Source: CAXSEF01 sp050920955
GTDB lineage: Bacteria; Pseudomonadota; Alphaproteobacteria; Acetobacterales; Acetobacteraceae
Assembly (NCBI GenBank): GCA_050920955.1
Contig: JBPBQS010000173.1
Coordinates: 1-13,961, forward strand
Reading direction: 5' to 3'
DNA: 13,961 nucleotides
Shown piece after piece: positions 1 through 5,621 of the stretch; the stretch's first letter is position 1; every line of letters begins with the position of its first letter. A model generated the notes under the pieces. It saw only the letters and a program-made list of their open reading frames with translations. It was not told the DNA's origin and ran no database searches. Made by a program: the position numbers and the translations under genes.

Positions 1-269
1 GGCCGGTGCTGTTCACCGGCATGGCGGACGCTGCGGGCAGGGCCAGCGGGGAATGGATCGGCCTGATGCGGCTGAGCGCGCGCGGGGCGACTCTGGTGCG
101 CGAGGAGCTGGCGCGCATGGCCGACGAAGGGGAGCTGGCGGCGGCCGACCTGCCTGCACTGCTCGGGCGCCTGGCACGACGCGACAAGGTGGCGGTGCAC
201 TACATCAGCGGCCACTGGCTCGACGTCGACACGCTGACCGACCTGGCCGAAGCGCGGAACTTTTCCTAG
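1..269 (+). CDS. aepX: C-terminal part of phosphonate nucleotidyltransferase (PEP mutase/PntC-type), 5' end outside window
   Basis: Only the last 89 codons are in the window; the frame is open to the left edge and stops at a TAG at 267-269. The visible part contains the patterns SGEWIGLMRLS, an acidic and alanine-rich helical stretch, and GHWLDVDTLTDLAEARNF close to the end. This is the typical tail of the NTP-transferase domain that activates 2-aminoethylphosphonate to CMP-AEP (PntC type). In many bacteria that domain is fused behind phosphoenolpyruvate mutase, which makes the C-P bond. The next gene, phosphonopyruvate decarboxylase, starts on the very next base, so the two are surely co-transcribed and probably translationally coupled. 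Seen: the C-terminal pattern and the operon. Inferred: that a PEP mutase domain precedes it outside the window. A sugar or choline-phosphate nucleotidyltransferase would be the alternative, but the ppd neighbour argues against it. Confidence 0.8.
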   Translation, partial: PVLFTGMADAAGRASGEWIGLMRLSARGATLVREELARMADEGELAAADLPALLGRLARRDKVAVHYISGHWLDVDTLTDLAEARNFS

Positions 270-1412
270 GTGCTGGACGCGCGGGCGTTCCTCGACGCGG
301 CGCAGGCCTCGGGGATCGGCTTCCACACGGGCGTGCCGTGCAGCTTCCTCACGCCGCTGATCAACGCCACGGCCAGCAGTCGCACCTTACGCTACGTCGG
401 TGCGGCCAGCGAGGGCGAGGCGGTGGCAATCGCGGCTGGCGCCTGGCTCGGCGGGAGCGGCACCGCGGTGCTGTGCCAGAACTCGGGTCTGGGCAACGCC
501 GTCAACCCGCTCACCTCGCTGAACGCGCCGTTCCGCATTCCCACCCTCCTGGTCGTCACCTGGCGCGGCCAGCCGGGCCTTGCGGACGAGCCGCAGCACG
601 AGCTGATGGGCCGCGTCACGCAGCGCCTGCTCGACGTGATCGAGGTGCCGCACCGCCGCTTCCCGGACGAGCCAGGCGCGCTCGCCGGCGTCATGGACGA
701 GGCGCGCGTGTCGATGGAGCGCACCGGCCTGCCCTTCGCCCTGGTGATGGAGAAGGGCAGCCTGCGCGACGAGGCGCTGGACGAGCCGGTCCGGCCGCGT
801 CCGCCCGCCGGCCGCCGCGTCGACCTGTGCGAGGGCGGCGCGCGCCCGTCGCGGCTCGAGCTGCTGGAGCGGGTCCTGGCCCTGGTTCCGCCGCAGGTGC
901 CGGTGATCGCGACCACCGGCAAGACAGGGCGCGAGCTGTTCACCCTGTCCGACCGGGACCAGCACCTCTACCAGGTCGGGTCGATGGGGTGCGCCGCGCC
1001 GATGGGGCTTGGCGTGGCGCTCACCGCGGGCAAGCGCACCCTCGTGCTCGACGGCGATGGCGCGTCGCTGATGAAGCTCGGCAGCCTGGCCACGATCGGC
1101 GCGTGGCAGCCGGAGCTGCTGCACGTGCTGCTGGACAACGGCGTGCACGACTCGACCGGCGGGCAGGCCACCGTCTCGGCGGGCGTGGACTTCGCCGGGG
1201 TGGCCCTGTCCTGCGGCTACGCCCACGCGTTCAGCTGCGACACCGCGCCGGGCTTCGAGGCGGCGTTCCGGGCGGCGCTTGAACTGCGCGGGCCGGTCCT
1301 TGTGCATGCGCGGATCCGGCCGGGCTCGCTCGAGGCGCTCGGGCGTCCGACGGTCGCACCCCACGAGGTCGCGCAGCGGTTCCGCAGGTTCTTGGCAGCC
1401 ACGAAGGGCTAG
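270..1412 (+). CDS. aepY: Phosphonopyruvate decarboxylase
   Basis: This 380-residue ThDP-dependent enzyme decarboxylates phosphonopyruvate to phosphonoacetaldehyde. That essentially irreversible step pulls the unfavourable PEP mutase reaction forward. The N-terminal pyrimidine-binding half shows FHTGVPCSFLTPLI (about 18-31), SEGEAVAIAAG with the probable cofactor-activating Glu48, and CQNSGLGNAVNPLTSL (69-84). The C-terminal half shows TTGKTGRELF, the ThDP/Mg motif starting GDG at 262-264, and the paired Asn290 in LLDNGVHDSTGGQ. Length and motif order are normal for the family, and the enzyme looks complete. Translation starts with GTG directly after the upstream TAG, with no spacer, which suggests coupling to the nucleotidyltransferase gene. 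Sulfopyruvate decarboxylase is a relative, but the VPCSFLTPLI and NSGLGNAVNPLTSL signatures and the neighbours favour the phosphonate enzyme. Confidence 0.95.
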   Translation: MLDARAFLDAAQASGIGFHTGVPCSFLTPLINATASSRTLRYVGAASEGEAVAIAAGAWLGGSGTAVLCQNSGLGNAVNPLTSLNAPFRIPTLLVVTWRGQPGLADEPQHELMGRVTQRLLDVIEVPHRRFPDEPGALAGVMDEARVSMERTGLPFALVMEKGSLRDEALDEPVRPRPPAGRRVDLCEGGARPSRLELLERVLALVPPQVPVIATTGKTGRELFTLSDRDQHLYQVGSMGCAAPMGLGVALTAGKRTLVLDGDGASLMKLGSLATIGAWQPELLHVLLDNGVHDSTGGQATVSAGVDFAGVALSCGYAHAFSCDTAPGFEAAFRAALELRGPVLVHARIRPGSLEALGRPTVAPHEVAQRFRRFLAATKG

Positions 1413-1514
1413 GATCGGCCACGGACCGACGGGTGCGTGTGCCCGAAAGCGTGTTTCTTCCCAGGAGGAGAGCCAGAGGGATCTGACCAGGAAGCCTGTG
1501 CAGGAGCTGCGACA

Positions 1515-1530
1515 CGCGCCTTGAGGCGCG
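1515..1530. repeat. Hairpin CGCGCC-TTGA-GGCGCG
   Basis: A perfect 6-bp inverted repeat around a TTGA tetraloop lies about 100 bases after the ppd stop. It is followed by a C-run rather than a T-run, so it is not a classical intrinsic terminator. It may stabilise the 3' end of the upstream message. Confidence 0.5.
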
Positions 1531-1608
1531 GATCCCCCCTGCTTCAGCCGCTCAGCGAAGGCTTTGTGCCGCGGTCCCGTTGGGAACGGACAACGAGCAG
1601 GCAGCCGG

Positions 1609-1628
1609 GCGTGCCCGTCCGGGCACGC
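1609..1628. repeat. Perfect 9-bp hairpin before the CDP-alcohol phosphatidyltransferase
   Basis: GCGTGCCCG (1609-1617) pairs perfectly with CGGGCACGC (1620-1628) across TC; in practice the loop would be GTCC. It is the strongest stem in the gap and lies 57 bases before the start codon of the next gene, inside what would be its leader. There is no T-run. Confidence 0.5.
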
Positions 1629-1685
1629 AGGAGCTGGGGCCATCCTGCGCTGGCCAGGGACGGCATTGGGTGCGAAGCATGGCCC

Positions 1686-2270
1686 ATGAGTCACGACACC
1701 GTCGCGCATCGCATCGTCCGCCCGTTCGTGCAGCCGCTGGTCGGCACCCCCGTCCGGCCGAACCACCTGACCCTGCTGCGGTTCGTCACCGGCCTTGCCG
1801 CCGCCGCAGCCTTCGCGAGGGGCGGGCAGGGTCCGGTCGCGCTTGGTGCCGCGATCTTCCTGGTCTCCAGCCTGCTCGACCGCGCCGATGGCGTGCTGGC
1901 GCGGCTGAGTGGGCACATGAGCCCGCTCGGGCACAGGCTCGACCTGATCTCGGACTGCTCCTCTAATGCGCTGGCCTTCTGCGGCCTGGGTTGGGGCGCG
2001 CGGGAAGGATGGCTGCAGGGCTGGAGCCCGCTGCTCGGGGTGCTGGCGGCCGTGGGCGTGGTGACGCTGTTCTGGCAGGTCAACGGGCTCGGGCGGAAGG
2101 CGTTGCCCGGCGCCCCGGCGCGTGACGGGCACGTGCTGTTCGATCCCGACGACGCCATCATGGCGGTGCCCGTGCTGCTCTGGTGCGTGGGCGCCACGCC
2201 GGTGCTGCTCCTGGCCGGCACCATCACCCCCGTGCTGGCCCTGTGGGTCAGCTTCCGCGACCGGGGCTGA
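1686..2270 (+). CDS. CDP-alcohol phosphatidyltransferase, predicted to make an AEP phosphonolipid
   Basis: A 194-residue integral membrane enzyme with the complete catalytic signature D-x2-DG-x2-AR-x8-G-x3-D-x3-D. The residues are D65, D68-G69, A72-R73, G82, D86 and D90. The entry motif PNHLTLLRFVTG (25-36) is also typical. Hydrophobic segments lie at about 30-64, 92-130 and 160-188. This family displaces CMP from a CMP- or CDP-activated head group with a lipid alcohol. Next to a CMP-AEP forming domain and ppd, the likely donor is CMP-AEP, and the acceptor may be diacylglycerol or another lipid alcohol (inference). I chose ATG 1686 because the motif-bearing part begins there; upstream in-frame sequence does not look like protein. 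The ribosome site is weak (GAAG at 1674-1677). A conventional PgsA, PssA or cardiolipin synthase role is possible but less likely in this context. Confidence 0.88.
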   Translation: MSHDTVAHRIVRPFVQPLVGTPVRPNHLTLLRFVTGLAAAAAFARGGQGPVALGAAIFLVSSLLDRADGVLARLSGHMSPLGHRLDLISDCSSNALAFCGLGWGAREGWLQGWSPLLGVLAAVGVVTLFWQVNGLGRKALPGAPARDGHVLFDPDDAIMAVPVLLWCVGATPVLLLAGTITPVLALWVSFRDRG

Positions 2271-2274
2271 GCAC

Positions 2275-2293
2275 GCCTGCCAACGCGGCAGGC
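2275..2293. terminator. Hairpin between convergent genes
   Basis: GCCTGCC (2275-2281) pairs perfectly with GGCAGGC (2287-2293) around AACGC. It sits in the 39-base gap between the convergent stops of the CDP-alcohol phosphatidyltransferase and the aminotransferase, where a stem can act in both directions. No T-run follows on either strand, so efficient intrinsic termination is not assured. Confidence 0.5.
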
Positions 2294-2309
2294 CTCCAGC
2301 CCGCCAAGG

Positions 2310-3419
2310 CTAATCCCGTGCGGCGTCGGCCATGAAACCGGCCACGGCGTCGAGCACGCGCCGCATCTCGGGCTCGCCGACGTCGCCGATGCAGCCGATG
2401 CGGAAGCTGGGCGCGTGGGTGAGCTTGCCGGGGTAGATGACGATGTCGCGTGCCTGCAGGGCGTCGTGGAACGCCTCGAAGCGAAACCAGCCGCCATCGG
2501 GAATGCGGAAGGTCACGATGACCGGGGCCTGGAGGGCAGGGTCGAGGTAGGGGGCGAAGCCGTGGGCGCGCATGCCCCGGACCAGAAGGTCGCGGTTGCG
2601 CGCGTAGCGGGCGTGGCGGGCGGCGACACCACCCTCGGCGTCGAGCTGGTCGAGGGCGGCGGACAGGGCGGCGACGACCTGGACCGGGGGCGTGAAGCGC
2701 CACTGCCCGTCGGCCTCGAAGCCGCGCCACTGCGCGTGCAGGTCGAGGCTGAGGCTGCTGGCGACGTGCTCGCTGGCCTGCAGGTGGGCGCGTTCGGCGA
2801 GCACGAAGCCGAGACCGGGGACGCCTTCCAGCGCCTTGTTGGACGAGGCCATCAGGGCGGTGAAGGGCGTGGCCGCACCGTCGATCGGCACCGCGCCGAA
2901 CGAGCTCATCGCGTCGAGCAGGAGGCGGCGGCGGGCGGCGCGCACCACCTCGGCCAGGGCGGGCAGGGGATTGAGCAGGCCGCTCGTGGTCTCGCAATGC
3001 ACCAGGGCGACGTCGGTGATCGAGGGGTCGGCGTCCAGCGCGCGGCGCACGGCGTCGGGCTCGATGGCCTGGTCCTCCGCGGCCTCAAGGACGAGCACGC
3101 GCCTGCCCAGGCGGCGGGCGATGGCCGCGATACGGCGGCCATACGCGCCGTTGACCAGCACCAGCAGGGTGGCGTCGCGCGGCACAAGGGTCTGCACCGC
3201 GGCCTCGACCGCGAATGTGCCGCTGCCCTGCATCGGCACGGCGACGTGGGTGTCGGCGACGTTGGCCAGGGCGGCGAGGCGCGCGCGCACGGACTCGCTC
3301 AGCGCGATGAAGTCGGTCTCGCGCGAGCCCCAGTCGCGGTTCATCGCGTCCCGTGTGCGCGCGGAGGTCGTGAGCGGGCCCGGGGTGAGGAGCAGCCGGG
3401 GAAGGGCTGGGTGGGACAT
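2310..3419 (-). CDS. phnW: 2-Aminoethylphosphonate:pyruvate aminotransferase
   Basis: A 369-residue fold-type I PLP enzyme that interconverts phosphonoacetaldehyde and alanine with 2-aminoethylphosphonate and pyruvate. Diagnostic stretches are LLLTPGPLTTSARTRDAM (9-26), DWGSRE (29-34), VPMQGSGTFAVEA (61-73) and LLLDAMSSFGAVPID (166-180, with the PLP-ring Asp169). SSNKALEGVPG (192-202) carries the Schiff-base Lys195, and RIGCIGD lies near the C-terminus. Length and residue numbering agree with the family. The frame is open further upstream, but ATG 3419 precedes the conserved TPGP start and has AAGG about 7 bases ahead. The enzyme is often catabolic (with PhnX), but no phosphonatase is here. 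With ppd and an activating domain beside it, the direction is probably biosynthetic: phosphonoacetaldehyde to AEP. It converges on the previous gene and diverges from the next. Confidence 0.94.
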   Translation of the reverse strand: MSHPALPRLLLTPGPLTTSARTRDAMNRDWGSRETDFIALSESVRARLAALANVADTHVAVPMQGSGTFAVEAAVQTLVPRDATLLVLVNGAYGRRIAAIARRLGRRVLVLEAAEDQAIEPDAVRRALDADPSITDVALVHCETTSGLLNPLPALAEVVRAARRRLLLDAMSSFGAVPIDGAATPFTALMASSNKALEGVPGLGFVLAERAHLQASEHVASSLSLDLHAQWRGFEADGQWRFTPPVQVVAALSAALDQLDAEGGVAARHARYARNRDLLVRGMRAHGFAPYLDPALQAPVIVTFRIPDGGWFRFEAFHDALQARDIVIYPGKLTHAPSFRIGCIGDVGEPEMRRVLDAVAGFMADAARD

Positions 3420-3532
3420 GGCGCGGCCTTGCTGGTAACGGTGGCGGCCTCGCCCGTATCGCAGAACGACGCCGCGGACCAGAACCGCGGCCGCATCCCC
3501 GTCAGGACGTGCCCCCCGATGAAGACCGCTGC
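3420..3532. promoter_or_regulatory. Divergent intergenic region, aminotransferase / membrane protein
   Basis: These 113 bases separate divergent starts and must contain the minus-strand promoter for the aminotransferase and probably the plus-strand promoter for the membrane protein. I could not identify convincing -35/-10 pairs or an operator. The minus strand has AAGG ahead of ATG 3419; the plus strand has GAAGA (3521-3525) ahead of ATG 3533. Confidence 0.45.
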
Positions 3533-4507
3533 ATGAGGATCGGCGCCGCACTCGGGATGCTGGCGGGGCTGGTGCTGGCCGGCTGGCTGCTGTCGAGCGT
3601 CGGCGTCAGCGCCGTGCTCGCGCTGGTCGGGCACGCGGGCTGGACGGGCGTACTGGCCGTCGTCGCGTTCCACCTGGTGCAGGTCGTGTTCTCCGCGGCC
3701 GCGTGGCGGCTGATCGCCGGGCCGACGGTGCCGCGCCCGGGACTGCGCGAGTTCGTGGTGCTGCGCTGGATCCGCGAGGGCGTGAACAACCTGCTGCCCG
3801 TGGCCCAGATCGGCGGCAGCTTCGTGGCGGCGCGGCTGCTGCAGCGGCGCGGCGTGGTGCTCGCGCCGGCGATCGCGGGCACGATCGCGGACCTCACGGT
3901 GGAGGTGACGACGCAGATCGTCTTCACCCTGCTGGGGCTGGGCCTGCTGGTGCACGGCGTGGGCGGGGGCGGGGTGTCGCGCACTGTGGTCGTCGGGGTC
4001 GTGGTGGCGGTGCTGGTCGCGGCCGCCTTCCTCGGCGCGCAGTGGCTCGGACTGGCAAGCGTCCTGGAACGTGGGCTGATGCGGCTGGGGCGGTCGCTGG
4101 GATGGAGCGGCACGGGGCAGGTGGAGGGCCTGCACGAGGCGCTGGTCGCCTGCTACCGCTCGCCGCGCCGGGTGATGCTGGCGGCCGCGAGCCAGATGGC
4201 CTCGTGGCTCCTGGGCGGGGTGGAGGTCTGCCTGGCTCTGCACTTCCTCGGCCACGACGTCGACCTGGTCCCCGGGCTGGTGATCGAGAGCCTTGGGCAG
4301 GCGCTCAAGGCGGCAGGCTTCGCGGCGCCGGCGGCACTGGGCGTGCAGGAGGGGGGCTATATCGTGATCTGCCGGCTGTTCGGGCTGTCCCCGGAGGTGG
4401 CGCTCGCGCTATCGCTGATGAAACGGCTGCGCGAGGTGGCGCTGGGCGTGCCGAGCCTGCTGGCATGGCAGCTCATGGAGAGCCGAGGCCGGGCCCCCGC
4501 CCGCTGA
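3533..4507 (+). CDS. HpnL-like / lysylphosphatidylglycerol synthase TM-region membrane protein, candidate lipid flippase
   Basis: A 324-residue polytopic inner-membrane protein of the flippase-like family (LPG synthase TM region; the HpnL proteins of hopanoid clusters look very similar). Hydrophobic segments lie at about 4-34, 38-62, 113-142, 150-178, 212-240 and 283-313. Conserved-looking motifs are RWIREGVNNLLPVAQIGG (78-95), IADLTVEVTTQIVFTLLGLG (118-137) and PAALGVQEGGY (266-276). Relatives are associated with moving or handling lipids across the inner membrane; no catalytic domain is attached. Beside a lipid head-group transferase and AEP genes, a role in flipping or placing the phosphonolipid is a reasonable inference. 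No hopanoid gene is visible in the window. GTG 3509 in the same frame is an alternative start, but its AGGA is only one base away, so I prefer ATG 3533. The stop lies about 10 bases before the insertion sequence. Confidence 0.82.
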   Translation: MRIGAALGMLAGLVLAGWLLSSVGVSAVLALVGHAGWTGVLAVVAFHLVQVVFSAAAWRLIAGPTVPRPGLREFVVLRWIREGVNNLLPVAQIGGSFVAARLLQRRGVVLAPAIAGTIADLTVEVTTQIVFTLLGLGLLVHGVGGGGVSRTVVVGVVVAVLVAAAFLGAQWLGLASVLERGLMRLGRSLGWSGTGQVEGLHEALVACYRSPRRVMLAAASQMASWLLGGVEVCLALHFLGHDVDLVPGLVIESLGQALKAAGFAAPAALGVQEGGYIVICRLFGLSPEVALALSLMKRLREVALGVPSLLAWQLMESRGRAPAR

Positions 4508-4516
4508 CGTCGGCTA

Positions 4517-4534
4517 CGACCGTATTGCACGGAT
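4517..4534 (+). repeat. Left terminal inverted repeat of the IS
   Basis: CGACCGTATTGCACGGAT matches the reverse complement of 5600-5617 at 15 of 18 positions, with the last ten bases identical. An 18-bp end is usual for IS903-like members of the IS5 family. Confidence 0.65.
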
Positions 4535-4563
4535 CTGCTGGCTGGCACTCTGCGTGATGTAGG

Positions 4564-5562
4564 ATGGCGGCATCAAGCTGCCTGCTCATGTCCCCAGCGG
4601 TCCTGACCGTGCTGTTCAAGGCCAACGCTGCCCAGCGCGACCACATCCTCAGGCAGCGGCATCGGGTGACGAACCCGGCAGCCTACGATGCAGCTTTGCG
4701 CCAGCGCGGCAGCCTGACGGTCTGGTTCACGGACGCGGCGATCGCAGCCTGGAAGGCTGAGCCAAGGACCACGCGAGGCGGCCAGCCGCGCTATTCGGCC
4801 CTGGCCATCACCACGGCGCTGACGCTGCGGGCCGTATTCCGGCTGGCCCTGCGCCAGACCGAAGGACTGATCGGCTCCATCCTTGCCGTGCTCGGCCTGG
4901 ATCTGGCAGTGCCGGATCACTCCACGCTGAGCCGCAGGGCCGAGACGCTGGAGGTGGCATTGCCGCGACACGGTTTTGGCCCCGTCCACCTGCTGGTGGA
5001 CAGCACCGGGCTGAAGCTGTGCGGATCGGGCGAGTGGCTGCTGGAGAGGCATGGCACGAAGACGCGCCGTTCCTGGCGCGAGCTTCACGTCGGCATGGAC
5101 GCCGACACCGGGCGGATCGTCGCAGCGACGCTGACAACCAGCAGCGTCGCTGACGTCTCGCAGGTCGGTGTCCTGCCTGACCGGGCCGGCCCGGTCGCCT
5201 CGTTCACCGCCGATGGCGCGCATGATCAGGACGGCATCTATGCCAGGCGTTTCCCCGACGCCCCGGTGATCGTGCTGCCCCGGTCCAGCGCCGTGCCGAG
5301 CGACACTGCCGGGACAGCAGCCACGCAGCGCGACGGCCACCTGCAAACGATCACCGAGCACGGCCGCAGGAGTTGGCAGGACGCCTCAGGCTGCCACTGG
5401 CATGCGCTGGTCGAGGCTGACATTGGCGGGTTCAAGCGCGTGATCGGAGGCGAGCTGCGCTCGCGCACGGACCGCCGACGCAGCACGGAGATAGCACTCG
5501 CTGTCAGCGTCCTGAACAAGATGCTCGAAGTCGGACCTCCCGAGTACGTCCGCCTCGCCTGA
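4564..5562 (+). CDS. IS5-family DDE transposase
   Basis: A 332-residue transposase with the N-terminal pattern AALRQRGSLTVWF (43-55) and the DUF4096/IS5-like ALRQTEGLIGSIL region (95-107). VPDHSTLSRR (116-125) follows, and then a full DDE triad: D146 in VDSTGL, D217 in TADGAHD and E284 in VEADIGGFKRVIGG. The C-terminal AVSVLNKMLEVG is also typical of the IS903-like group. No frameshift or internal stop is seen, so the protein should be functional. ATG 4564 is the first start after the in-frame TGA at 4555; ATG 4588 is an alternative, and neither has a good ribosome site, as is common for transposases. Transcription runs towards the 3' end of the TonB-dependent receptor gene, so read-through would be antisense to it. 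Confidence 0.92.
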   Translation: MAASSCLLMSPAVLTVLFKANAAQRDHILRQRHRVTNPAAYDAALRQRGSLTVWFTDAAIAAWKAEPRTTRGGQPRYSALAITTALTLRAVFRLALRQTEGLIGSILAVLGLDLAVPDHSTLSRRAETLEVALPRHGFGPVHLLVDSTGLKLCGSGEWLLERHGTKTRRSWRELHVGMDADTGRIVAATLTTSSVADVSQVGVLPDRAGPVASFTADGAHDQDGIYARRFPDAPVIVLPRSSAVPSDTAGTAATQRDGHLQTITEHGRRSWQDASGCHWHALVEADIGGFKRVIGGELRSRTDRRRSTEIALAVSVLNKMLEVGPPEYVRLA

Positions 5563-5599
5563 CAGCGGATGTTGATAGACGCCCCACGTTCACTGGATA

Positions 5600-5617
5600 A
5601 TCCGTGCAACATAGTCG
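5600..5617 (-). repeat. Right terminal inverted repeat of the IS
   Basis: On the minus strand this reads CGACTATGTTGCACGGAT, matching the left end at 15 of 18 positions. It ends about 5 bases before the stop codon (5622-5624) of the receptor gene. Confidence 0.65.
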
Positions 5618-5621
5618 CCGG

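Larger units (their letters stand above)
1413..1685. other. Non-coding gap with hairpins inside the phosphonate cluster
   Basis: About 270 bases separate two same-strand genes of the cluster. The frame in phase with the downstream gene is open but reads as unconvincing protein with many Arg, Gly, Trp and Cys residues. The stretch holds a 6-bp stem with a TTGA loop (1515-1530), a small stem CCGTT/AACGG (about 1578-1590) and a perfect 9-bp stem (1609-1628). A purine-rich run AGGAGGAGAG (about 1463-1472) has no start codon at the right distance. No clear sigma-70 promoter stands out. It could be a leader, a processing site, an attenuator or a decayed repeat. Confidence 0.5.
4517..5618 (+). mobile_element. 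IS5-type insertion sequence, about 1.1 kb
   Basis: One transposase gene is bounded by imperfect terminal inverted repeats that include a perfect TTGCACGGAT core. The element occupies the space between two convergent genes and disrupts neither. Ends are estimated from the repeats and may be off by a few bases. The heptamer CGGCTAC lies just outside both ends (4511-4517 and 5619-5625) and may be a target duplication, but it is offset by 2 bases from the inverted-repeat alignment. The element looks complete and potentially active. Its base composition is slightly less GC-rich than its neighbours. Confidence 0.75.

Noticed and set aside
53..1282. Plus-strand open frame of 409 codons overlapping the first two genes
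   Set aside because: Its translation is almost only Arg, Ala, Gly and Pro, typical of an off-frame reading of GC-rich genes; the ppd frame shows clear motifs.
1437..1685. N-terminal extension of the CDP-alcohol phosphatidyltransferase
   Set aside because: The frame is open but the sequence is not protein-like and covers several hairpins; the family N-terminus begins shortly after ATG 1686.
387..2132. Minus-strand open frame of 581 codons antisense to ppd and the phosphatidyltransferase
   Set aside because: Long antisense frames are expected at this G+C. The translation is rich in Arg, Gln, His and Pro, lacks domains, and crosses two well-supported genes and a gap.
3519..3536. Five-codon reading frame MKTAA overlapping the start of the flippase-family gene
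   Set aside because: Its end touches the ATG at 3533 like a leader peptide, but it is very short, has no ribosome site and no regulatory logic; probably chance.
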